Shown piece after piece: positions 1 to 6,314 of a stretch of 25,539 nucleotides of DNA; the first letter of the stretch is position 1, and every line of letters starts with the position of its first letter. The stretch lies in the NCBI RefSeq assembly GCF_965657105.1, contig NZ_CBFHNB010000026.1, positions 1 to 25,539 of the forward strand. Direction: 5' to 3'. A program made the translations under genes and the position numbers. Source of the stretch: Puniceispirillum sp965657105. GTDB lineage: Bacteria; Pseudomonadota; Alphaproteobacteria; Puniceispirillales; Puniceispirillaceae. A model generated the notes under the pieces. It was not told the DNA's origin. It searched no databases and saw only the letters and a list, made by a program, of their open reading frames with translations.

Positions 1-75
1 AAGATATTTCGGGTTTCTTAACATTATGGCCTCCCTTATCATGCGCCTGTATCTTTACGTATAGCGGTGTCATGA

Positions 76-219
76 AACTTTGCTATTGATATTAATGTCC
101 AGACCGACGTCACCTTTGCGGTCACAGGCACAGTTACCACTTCCACCCACACGACACATATCGTAACCGTCAGCGATGACTATCATTACACATTGACCAA
201 GGGCGTTAGATCCAAATAG
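76..219 (+). pseudogene. Short coding-like remnant (C-terminal fragment?), family unknown
   Basis: An open frame of 47 codons runs from just after a stop at 73-75 to a TAG at 217-219, with no start codon at its head. The peptide contains Thr/Val-rich beta-like segments (FAVTGTVTTS, HIVTVSDDYHYTLTKG) that read like the end of an extracellular or beta-rich protein. The same frame is also open for 17 codons before the stop at 73. It ends almost exactly where the opposite-strand transporter remnant ends, so a rearrangement junction near 206-225 is likely. No family was recognised, and it could be chance. Confidence 0.25.
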
Positions 220-420
220 CAGCGTTTAGCTTTGTCGTTTGGTTTTTTATTGGCACGCGTTTCACCAAACATATCAGGAGCAAGATTAAGCCCGCCAGAC
301 TAACACGCAAAAATACGATCATAAGAGGGTTCAAATAACGAAGAGAATCTCGGCATAGAGAAAACTACTTCCCCATAAAATGCTAAGTGCGAGAATGTGC
401 AACCAATCTTTATCCGTCAT
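206..420 (-). pseudogene. Truncated, frameshifted EamA/DMT-family transporter remnant
   Basis: On the minus strand an ATG at 420 opens MTDKDWLHILALSILWGSSF, the classic first helix of EamA/DMT drug-metabolite exporters (WGSSF hallmark). That frame stops at 331-333. The neighbouring frame from 340 continues the family pattern (RYLNPLMIVFLRVSLAGLIL, the second helix), then stops at 206-208. A one-base loss near 335-345 (or a two-base gain) explains the break. Only about 70 of the usual ~290 residues remain, and the other eight or so helices are absent from the window, so the gene is both frameshifted and truncated. The family call rests on sequence pattern. Confidence 0.7.
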
Positions 421-622
421 GAGGTAACCCTAGGCATAGGTAAAGACAATTACAAGCTTTGATACATAGCCAAAAATTCATCTGATCATGCAAAAAATGA
501 CAAATAAATATACTAAAATGGTCAATAATTATCGTTCTTTAGCATGTTTTATCTAGAAATATGTCGCCTTTTGCATTATTTTGAGAGAATGATTCAAGGG
601 CATAATTCTGGAATTTCAAATT
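421..622. other. AT-rich intergenic region
   Basis: This stretch separates the transporter remnant from the winged-helix gene. It is strongly AT-rich. A TATACT hexamer at 509-514 could serve as a -10 element for the downstream gene, but no convincing -35 hexamer is seen at the right distance. No RNA gene or repeat was found in it. Confidence 0.4.
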
Positions 623-919
623 ATGGTAGCTAGTCAGATAATTGCCGAATATGTTGATCTTGTTAAATCCCTTGATAACTTGAATAATCGTTTAGGGATA
701 AGTCACTTAACAGCATCAGAAACAGCTATCTTATTGGCCATTTCCTATAATGAATTGTCAAAAGGCACCTTTACATCTCTTGCTGATTTAACCTTATCAA
801 AAACCGACATTCGATTAATACCACGCGCAACCTTGTTCCGCTGCCTTCGCACCTTGACCGAAAAGTCACTCATCAAACATGTTGGTAATAAGCGATCCGG
901 CCAATATTGCCTAGCATAG
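623..919 (+). CDS. Small winged-helix DNA-binding protein, orphan
   Basis: A 98-residue protein. Its C-terminal half (about residues 40-96) has a winged-helix pattern: a helix-turn-helix ending in IPRATLFRCLRTLTEKSLI, followed by a basic wing (KHVGNKRSGQYCLA), as in MarR/ROK-type DNA-binding domains. The N-terminal 35 residues are probably helical and could dimerise. No ligand or enzyme domain is present. The ATG at 623 has no Shine-Dalgarno sequence. An AAGGG at 596-600 would suit a CTG at 608 in the same frame, so the true start is uncertain. Codon use is AT-rich compared with genes to the right, and the gene sits among remnants, so it may be recently acquired or decaying. Targets are unknown. 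Confidence 0.6.
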   Translation: MVASQIIAEYVDLVKSLDNLNNRLGISHLTASETAILLAISYNELSKGTFTSLADLTLSKTDIRLIPRATLFRCLRTLTEKSLIKHVGNKRSGQYCLA

Positions 920-930
920 GCATTATCAGC

Positions 931-1296
931 CTAGGATAATTGGCAGTGCGGTAATCGTTTAAACCGGTAATCGGCAAAGCGGGCATAGGCAAAATTGGCA
1001 ACATGCCTGATCCCGGGAATTGATATGAATGTCGCCAGCACATGCCAGCGTGGTAGATGTCGCCAAATCACAATAAACGCATCAACACCAATATGCATTT
1101 TGTCCTGGCTGTCCTTAGCATGAAGACGACGCAACGCATCGGCTTGCGCAACCCCAAACGGTATTAATGGTGACGGGTCAGTCGCAACATCGTGCCAAGC
1201 AAAGATACCAGCTGGCGCAATATGCTTATAATGTTGAATTTCCTTGCTACAGAGCCCACATTTTCCATCAAAATAGATTTGGATCATTTTTTGCAT
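931..1296 (-). CDS. DCC/DUF393-family thiol-disulfide oxidoreductase-like protein
   Basis: A 121-residue protein of the DCC1-like (DUF393) family, a small thioredoxin-fold group of predicted thiol-disulfide oxidoreductases. The signature YFDGKCGLCSKEI is at residues 8-20, giving the DxxCxxC motif with Cys13 and Cys16. Length fits the family. The C-terminal part (FISIPGIRHVANFAYARFADYRFKR) matches the usual end of these proteins. The start is either the ATG at 1296 or the ATG at 1287, and neither has a good Shine-Dalgarno sequence. The first lies inside an inverted repeat (1292-1337). It converges on the winged-helix gene with an 11-base gap. The substrate is unknown. Confidence 0.85.
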   Translation of the reverse strand: MQKMIQIYFDGKCGLCSKEIQHYKHIAPAGIFAWHDVATDPSPLIPFGVAQADALRRLHAKDSQDKMHIGVDAFIVIWRHLPRWHVLATFISIPGIRHVANFAYARFADYRFKRLPHCQLS

Positions 1297-1337
1297 ACGC
1301 CATGACTGAGTGATAATTTATAGATATGGTGTATGCA
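1292..1337. repeat. Inverted repeat over the DCC-gene start
   Basis: TGCATACGCCAT (1292-1303) and ATGGTGTATGCA (1326-1337) are complementary over 12 positions with one G-T wobble, separated by 22 bases. The start codon at 1294-1296 lies in one arm. This could be an operator in the divergent promoter region or an RNA hairpin masking the start. Confidence 0.5.
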
Positions 1338-1362
1338 TCATAATTCAATGTTCGCAATCATC

Positions 1363-1391
1363 TTATCTGAGTAACATAGACTTTATCTGAG
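1363..1391 (+). promoter_or_regulatory. Direct repeat TTATCTGAG x2, 20 bp apart
   Basis: TTATCTGAG occurs at 1363-1371 and again at 1383-1391, about two helical turns apart, 35-63 bases before the start of the 97-aa gene. The spacing suits a regulator bound to one DNA face. The binding protein is unknown. Confidence 0.35.
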
Positions 1392-1425
1392 CTGAATAAC
1401 GACCGATATTAAGACAGGAGATATT

Positions 1426-1719
1426 ATGACAACTGATAGTCGCCGCGCCACCAACGCCTTATTACCCGATGCCGATTTTGATGATACGACCAGTGATCTG
1501 GCCACACAGGAATCTGCACTTATGGAAGCATTGGTGGACCTGCTCAAAAAGTTCCCTGACTATACACCACCCCGCGTTCGGCTTGACGGCGATATCGTCA
1601 TCCCGCTTGATGTTGATTTAAAGAAAAATCGGGAACGCGCAAAGAATCTTGCTGATGCCATGAGCGAATGGATGAGCCGTGATCTAGGGCCCCGCAGAAG
1701 TCGTACATGGGTTGAGTAA
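1426..1719 (+). CDS. Hypothetical protein, 97 aa
   Basis: No family was recognised. AGGAG at 1416-1420 lies 5 bases before the ATG, a strong translation signal, so the gene is probably real. The N-terminal third is acidic and probably disordered (LLPDADFDDTTSD). The middle is an amphipathic helix (ESALMEALVDLLKKFPDYTPP) followed by a short Val/Ile beta segment (RVRLDGDIVIPLDVDL). The end is a charged helix with a basic tail (GPRRSRTW). No signal peptide or membrane segment is present. The predicted location is cytoplasmic. It lies divergently from the DCC gene and 131 bases before the cyclic-nucleotide-binding gene. Confidence 0.6.
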   Translation: MTTDSRRATNALLPDADFDDTTSDLATQESALMEALVDLLKKFPDYTPPRVRLDGDIVIPLDVDLKKNRERAKNLADAMSEWMSRDLGPRRSRTWVE

Positions 1720-1850
1720 CAGCTAGCCTTGTGAAAATTTTGTTTCGATCTGTGTATTAATTAGATGTAATATGATAATTTCTAAATGCAGTATGTTAAC
1801 AAGATAATCACTCGCAACCCGGCTAGCATCAATTAAATAAGGGTAGGCCT

Positions 1851-2243
1851 ATGAGCCGATCATCTCGCAAATATCAGTCCCGCCCGTTCAAAAAAGGCGA
1901 CGTGGTCTATAACGTTGGTGATGTAGGCGACGAGCTATATCTCATACATAGTGGTAATGTATCAATTATCAGCAAAAATGGCTTGTTATTATCCGTACTT
2001 GGGCCTGGTGAAATTTTCGGTGAAAGTGCACCGGTCACCAATTCTTCTCGCTCGGCAACGGTTATTGCCGATACCAATTGCATTATCAACATCATCGATA
2101 GCGAACAGGTGCGCCAGAAAATCAAAGAAAGTGACCCTGTCATCATTGCCATAATAAGAAGCCTTTCTCTGCGTTTGAAAGACACTAATATTCTGACTGA
2201 AAAATACTGGAACGAACTCAATATATATAAAAGCCTAGAATAA
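1851..2243 (+). CDS. Stand-alone cyclic-nucleotide-binding (CNBD) protein
   Basis: A 130-residue protein made up almost entirely of one cyclic-nucleotide-binding beta-roll. The early strands carry GDVGDELYLIHSGNVSI (about residues 23-39). The phosphate-binding cassette is FGESAPVTNSSRSATVIA (about 55-72), with the conserved Glu and Arg that contact the cyclic nucleotide's ribose and phosphate. A C-terminal helix follows (residues ~95-125). There is no helix-turn-helix, kinase, channel or other output domain, so it differs from CRP/FNR regulators (~220 aa). It may act by binding a partner. AAGGG at 1839-1843 precedes the ATG by 7 bases. A terminator lies ~110 bases downstream. Ligand identity (cAMP, cGMP or none) cannot be read from the sequence. 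Confidence 0.85.
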   Translation: MSRSSRKYQSRPFKKGDVVYNVGDVGDELYLIHSGNVSIISKNGLLLSVLGPGEIFGESAPVTNSSRSATVIADTNCIINIIDSEQVRQKIKESDPVIIAIIRSLSLRLKDTNILTEKYWNELNIYKSLE

Positions 2244-2259
2244 TCGCAGCTTGTGAAGG

Positions 2260-2349
2260 CTATTTCTTTTTGAAAGCCTCATCATACTTGTCGTAGAACA
2301 CCATGCCCATCACCCAATTACCATAATCCAGAATGGAAGCCCGCCATGA
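2260..2349 (-). pseudogene. C-terminal gene remnant, family unknown
   Basis: Reading minus from 2349 to a TAG at 2260-2262 gives 29 residues with a real-protein look: SWRASILDYGNWVMGMVFYD followed by KYDEAFKKK. The frame is closed by a stop at 2377-2379 and has no start with a ribosome site. The end pattern, aromatic-rich then a Lys-rich tail, resembles the close of a soluble binding protein or enzyme, but no family was recognised. It probably marks a gene deleted from this position. Confidence 0.35.
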
Positions 2350-2389
2350 AAGCTTGCAAAGCCTGAACTTATGCTTTCAGCAAGTTTTT
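2350..2389 (+). terminator. Rho-independent terminator
   Basis: The stem CTTGC-AAAGC (2353-2362) pairs with GCTTT-(CA)-GCAAG (2373-2384), with a ten-base loop and a two-base bulge, and is followed by TTTTT (2385-2389). It lies 110 bases after the cyclic-nucleotide-binding gene and probably ends its transcript. Confidence 0.6.
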
Positions 2390-2665
2390 GAAATTGATTG
2401 TGATGATTTTGGCAATATAAGTTGATACGCATGATGAAAATGAACGCCTAAACCCAAAAAATGGCATGAAACCGCCAGTTTGGTTTGCATTTTTGAACGT
2501 TGGGGGACTCATTGATAAAAAATCAATTACTGAAATATTTTTGCAACAAAAGATAAGGCTACTCACATTCAATATAATTCAGGGGCTTAGTAAATCAGCT
2601 TTCCTGATTCGCTTTGACTATGATCCCGCCAGCACTTTGGATATTGGTTAATGCTGTTCACGACC

Positions 2666-3904
2666 CTAAATAACGGCCTTTTCCAGCAATGGTTCATTCC
2701 GCATAACCCTTTCATATCCAAGCGGGCTAAGATCAAGCGTGCGATATTCACCATAGGTCAATAATTCGGACATTGCCCGCCCCATCGCGGGTGATTGCTG
2801 TAACCCATGTCCGGAAAAGCCATTGATAAACATGAAATTTGGACGTTCGGGATGTGCGCCGATAATCGCATTCTGATCAAGTTTGTTATAAGCATAATGC
2901 CCAACCCAGCTATTGATTAATTTAACAGCTTCAAATGCTGGTACGCGCGTGGCTATCGCCGGCCATGCTTTATCAATCCATATATCGTGATCCATTTCAA
3001 AATCATCATAATCAATATCAGCGTCATCGTCGGGCGGACAACCAGCCAGATAATAAACACTGTCCGACCGCATATGCACACCGGATGGATCAATGGTCAG
3101 CGGCAAATCACGGTCAAGGCGTGTTTCGGCATCAAAAATAAAGCTATAGCGCCGACGTGGTTCCACTGGCAGGTCTAGCCCCGCCATCCGCGCTGTCAAA
3201 ACGGCACGGGGGCCGGACGCATTGACAATATACCCCGCGCTGATTTGCTCTCCAGATGCCAGCGTCACATGTGTAACCTTGCCACTCGTTACATCAATGC
3301 CGATCACTTCATTCTCAATATATTCGACACCATTCTTGCGCGCTTTGCGTTTCCACCAGTCAAAAAGCGAATGACCATCAAAATAGCCCTCATCTTCGAG
3401 GTTATGACTGCCAAGGATAATATCATCCAGTTCATAAAAGGGGTAAGCGTCCCTAATCGCGTCAGGGGACATGATTTTGGTGCCCGCACCACATGCCTGT
3501 TGGATTTTCTGATTAGCACGCAAAATATCAGCAAAACCGTCATTATCTGCCAAATACATATAGCCAAAAGTTTGAAAAGCTAATGTGGGTATGTCTGGAT
3601 CATCCCCCATATAGCTTCGGAAATTGCGCACAAAATCAGCACCAAACTGCGAAATTTGGATATTGAGTTCGGTGGAAAATTGCTGGCGCATACAGCTATT
3701 TGTATGCGCGGTAGAACACATCGAATAGCTTGCATCCATTTCGATGACCAACACTGATCCGTTAAAATCAGAATTTTGCGATAAAAACCAGGCAACTGAC
3801 GAGCCAAGCATCGCGCCCCCGATAATGATCACATCATAGCTGGATATGCAGGGCTGGTGCGCAAATGGGGCGGATCTGGCATGTCCTGATTTTGCCACAC
3901 CCAT
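2666..3904 (-). CDS. FAD-dependent oxidoreductase, FOXRED1/sarcosine-oxidase-like (DAO family)
   Basis: A 412-residue flavoprotein of the DAO family. The FAD-binding Rossmann motif YDVIIIGGAMLGSSVAWFL is at about residues 23-41. It is followed by the subgroup hallmark CMRQQFSTELNIQISQFGADF and a C-terminal LDQNAIIGAHPERPNF...GFSGHGLQQSPAMGRAMSELL, as in FOXRED1-like and sarcosine/dimethylglycine-type oxidoreductases. The likely reaction is oxidative deamination or demethylation of a secondary amine or amino acid, with electrons passing to FAD. The substrate is unknown. The ATG at 3904 was chosen because GGAG lies 6 bases upstream. The longer frame from 3979 would overlap the upstream gene, whose stop is 13 bases before. 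It is the last gene of the minus-strand run and is cytoplasmic. Confidence 0.88.
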   Translation of the reverse strand: MGVAKSGHARSAPFAHQPCISSYDVIIIGGAMLGSSVAWFLSQNSDFNGSVLVIEMDASYSMCSTAHTNSCMRQQFSTELNIQISQFGADFVRNFRSYMGDDPDIPTLAFQTFGYMYLADNDGFADILRANQKIQQACGAGTKIMSPDAIRDAYPFYELDDIILGSHNLEDEGYFDGHSLFDWWKRKARKNGVEYIENEVIGIDVTSGKVTHVTLASGEQISAGYIVNASGPRAVLTARMAGLDLPVEPRRRYSFIFDAETRLDRDLPLTIDPSGVHMRSDSVYYLAGCPPDDDADIDYDDFEMDHDIWIDKAWPAIATRVPAFEAVKLINSWVGHYAYNKLDQNAIIGAHPERPNFMFINGFSGHGLQQSPAMGRAMSELLTYGEYRTLDLSPLGYERVMRNEPLLEKAVI

Positions 3905-3917
3905 AGTTGACTCCACG

Positions 3918-5162
3918 CTAAACTGGAAAGCGATCAGCCCGAAAAGGGCTGGCATCAATCGGCGGCGTTCCACCATCAATCATCGATGTAATCAATTTGG
4001 CCGAACCGGGCGCCATCGACAACCCTAGATGCTGATGCCCAAAATTAAACCATAGGCCTTTATGGCGCGGCGCTGGTCCAACAATTGGCAATGAGTCGAT
4101 CAATGTGGGGCGACGGCCCATCCATGGCTCGGCATCAACCTCGCCCTTCATTTTATGTATTTTGCGGGCTTCGGCGACAGCCTTCCTGATCTGTGTATAA
4201 TTTGGCGGGGCGTCACGATGTTCAAATTCAACGCCAGAGGTAATCCGCACACCTTGGCGCATCGGCGCAATAGCAAATCCACCCTCAACATCATACGCGG
4301 CGCGGCCAAGCTGTGGCACGTCACCAGGCTCAAGATGCATATGATAGCCGCGTTCCCAACCCAAAGGCACATCATATCCAAGCCATTTTGCAACATCAAC
4401 TGACCATGGTCCTGCCGCCACAACAACCTCTTCAAAGGCCAAGGTGCCATCGCTATGTGTCACCTCAAATCCAGGATTCTGCGGCACCAGACCGGTGACA
4501 TCGGCTTTTGTCACTATGCCACCTGCGGCGATAAACATTGCGATATAGGCATCAGTCAATTCGGCAGGGCTGGACACGCCGCATGTTTCATCCATCAACA
4601 CGGCTTTTTCATAAATTGGTTCTAAACCGGGCTCCAGTTGTCGTATCTGTTCACGCTCATAAATAGTGAATTTTACACCCGTTTCCTGCATCGCTTCTAT
4701 TTCAGCTGCAAATCCATCAAACCCTTTCTGGGTTCGAAACAGCTTCATCCAGCCCGCATAGCGAAGTAAATGAGTGACATTTGCTTCATTTATCCATGCT
4801 TTATGATGTCCAAGTGAAAGCACTTGCAAGGCACGCAAAGCCTTGGCGGCGTGCTTCGCGTGCGATTTGGTACAATAGGACAGAAATTTAAAAACCCAAG
4901 GTAACCGTTTCAGCACAAATAAGGGATTGTATCGCAACCCCGTACTTTGATTACGCAACAAACCCGGAAGTTTGCGTAACAGCACTGGATTATTCATGAC
5001 CAGCACAGACGAGTCTGACAGAACGCCTGCATTCCCATACGAGGTCTCGCGACCGGGTTGCTTGCGGTCTATAAGCGTCACGTGATGTCCGGCCTGTTGC
5101 AAATCAAGTGCCGAACATACGCCAACAATACCACCACCTATAACGGCTATATTTTTTTTCAT
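3918..5162 (-). CDS. dadA: D-amino-acid dehydrogenase-like FAD oxidoreductase (DadA family)
   Basis: A 414-residue DAO-family protein. It begins MKKNIAVIGGGIVGVCSALDLQ (GxGxxG dinucleotide motif, residues 8-13), with ETSYGNAGVLS near residue 40, as in DadA. The C-terminal part has WMGRRPTLIDSLPIVGPAPR and GHQHLGLSMAPGSAKLI, the usual FAD-contact end of D-amino-acid dehydrogenases. These enzymes oxidise D-amino acids to 2-oxo acids plus ammonia and feed electrons to the respiratory chain at the membrane. AGGAG 6 bases before the ATG at 5162 sets the start, so an earlier in-frame ATG at 5192 is rejected. It is followed after 13 bases by the FOXRED1-like oxidase, so the two are probably co-translated. 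The exact substrate (D-amino acid, hydroxyproline or other) is uncertain. Confidence 0.85.
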   Translation of the reverse strand: MKKNIAVIGGGIVGVCSALDLQQAGHHVTLIDRKQPGRETSYGNAGVLSDSSVLVMNNPVLLRKLPGLLRNQSTGLRYNPLFVLKRLPWVFKFLSYCTKSHAKHAAKALRALQVLSLGHHKAWINEANVTHLLRYAGWMKLFRTQKGFDGFAAEIEAMQETGVKFTIYEREQIRQLEPGLEPIYEKAVLMDETCGVSSPAELTDAYIAMFIAAGGIVTKADVTGLVPQNPGFEVTHSDGTLAFEEVVVAAGPWSVDVAKWLGYDVPLGWERGYHMHLEPGDVPQLGRAAYDVEGGFAIAPMRQGVRITSGVEFEHRDAPPNYTQIRKAVAEARKIHKMKGEVDAEPWMGRRPTLIDSLPIVGPAPRHKGLWFNFGHQHLGLSMAPGSAKLITSMIDGGTPPIDASPFRADRFPV

Positions 5163-5233
5163 TGGCGGCTCCTGTTCGTCTGCACACGGCAATATTCATG
5201 CGATATTATTCTGCTGTGCTCAGCCCACATTCT

Positions 5234-6250
5234 TTAAACCTCTTTGATAGCACCGCCGACCGACTGCCATGCCTGAAAGCCACCAGGCACATGCGCGCAA
5301 TGATCAATACCATTGGCATGAGCAAGACGTGTCGCCATCGCTGAGCGTTCACCAACCGCACAATAAAAGACCACAGGCCGGCCATCGGTCTGCGCCAATG
5401 TAGCAAGTTGCATTTCAAGCTGGCCATAGGGAACATGAATCGAATCAGGGATCACGCCAAACCGCGCGCGCTCAGTATCCTCGCGCAGATCAACAAGAAT
5501 AAGCTTATCCACCTCGCGGCCAAGCAATGCGCCGGCTTCAATCGTAGGCACCTGTCTTTGACGCTCTAAATTCAGACCAACTTTCATGTTTTCGGGAACC
5601 GCTACATCCATCATTTTTGGATTGGGAAGGTTAAGCTGATTCATCACATCAATATATTCTTCACGCGACTTGACCTGCAAACGCGGGTTAAAGGCAATCT
5701 CTTCGCCAAGCGTTGAAACCATATCACCTTTATAATCATGCGCCGGATAGACCAGCATCGTTTCCGGCAGTTTCAGCACACCATTAAATAGCGAGTCATA
5801 TTGCCGTCCTGCATCACCATTTTGGAAATCAGTTCGGCCAGTACCGCGAATCAGCAAGGTATCGCCAGTGAAAATCCTATCATCGGTTCGAAAGCAATAA
5901 CTGTCATCTGTATGACCGGGGGTATACATCGCGGTCAAACTGAACCCTTCGATATCTACAGCGTCACCATCGGATACGCGCATCGACACAACATCAACCG
6001 GCGATTGTTCACCCATCACGGTCACGCAGCTTGTCCGATCGCGTAAAGCGCCCATCGCTGTAATATGATCAGCGTGAACATGCGTATCCAGAACTTTAAC
6101 AAGCTTCAGATCCAGCTGTTCCATCAATGTCAGATAATGCTCGGTTTTTTCGAGTACCGGATCAATCAATAACGCTTCACCGCCTTTGCGGCTGGCGATC
6201 AAGTAAGTATATGTTGATGACACATTGTCAAAAAGCTGTCTAAAAATCAT
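5234..6250 (-). CDS. Persulfide dioxygenase-rhodanese fusion (ETHE1-like MBL + rhodanese)
   Basis: A 338-residue two-domain protein. Residues ~1-235 are a metallo-beta-lactamase fold of the ETHE1/persulfide dioxygenase type. They carry H57-x-H59-x-D61-H62 (THVHADH), H113 (TPGHTDDS), D130 (FTGDTLLIRGTGRTDFQ) and H171 (YPAHDY). The iron-binding persulfide dioxygenases use H57, H113 and D130. Residues ~245-338 are a rhodanese domain with the active-site cysteine C297 in CAVGERSA. The fusion should oxidise glutathione persulfide to sulfite and transfer sulfane sulfur to or from thiosulfate. It detoxifies H2S-derived sulfane sulfur in the cytoplasm. The start is the ATG at 6250, with an AGAGGA-type site upstream. 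It lies between the membrane protein and the DadA-like gene. Confidence 0.9.
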   Translation of the reverse strand: MIFRQLFDNVSSTYTYLIASRKGGEALLIDPVLEKTEHYLTLMEQLDLKLVKVLDTHVHADHITAMGALRDRTSCVTVMGEQSPVDVVSMRVSDGDAVDIEGFSLTAMYTPGHTDDSYCFRTDDRIFTGDTLLIRGTGRTDFQNGDAGRQYDSLFNGVLKLPETMLVYPAHDYKGDMVSTLGEEIAFNPRLQVKSREEYIDVMNQLNLPNPKMMDVAVPENMKVGLNLERQRQVPTIEAGALLGREVDKLILVDLREDTERARFGVIPDSIHVPYGQLEMQLATLAQTDGRPVVFYCAVGERSAMATRLAHANGIDHCAHVPGGFQAWQSVGGAIKEV

Positions 6251-6314
6251 GGCTTGGCTTCCTCTTTACCACTGGCATCGTGCCAGAAACATTTACGTCT
6301 TCATAGTTTATAAG

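Larger units (their letters stand above)
2244..2665. other. Intergenic region with terminator and gene remnant
   Basis: No intact gene was identified in these 422 bases. The left part holds a minus-strand C-terminal gene remnant (2260-2349) and a plus-strand terminator (2350-2389). A small inverted repeat ATTGAT-AAAAA-ATCAAT lies at 2511-2527. Short open frames on both strands look non-coding, with no ribosome sites and no family patterns. Confidence 0.5.

Noticed and set aside
909..921. GCCTA-GCA-TAGGC hairpin at the winged-helix gene stop as a terminator
   Set aside because: It is a five-pair stem within the coding end, with no T-run on either side.
2466..2651. Plus-strand open frame of 61 codons in the gap before the FOXRED1-like gene
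   Set aside because: It has no ribosome site or recognisable motif, and is of a length expected by chance in AT-rich sequence.
3905..3979. N-terminal extension of the FOXRED1-like frame
   Set aside because: It overlaps the DadA-like gene, while GGAG six bases before the ATG at 3904 marks the real start.
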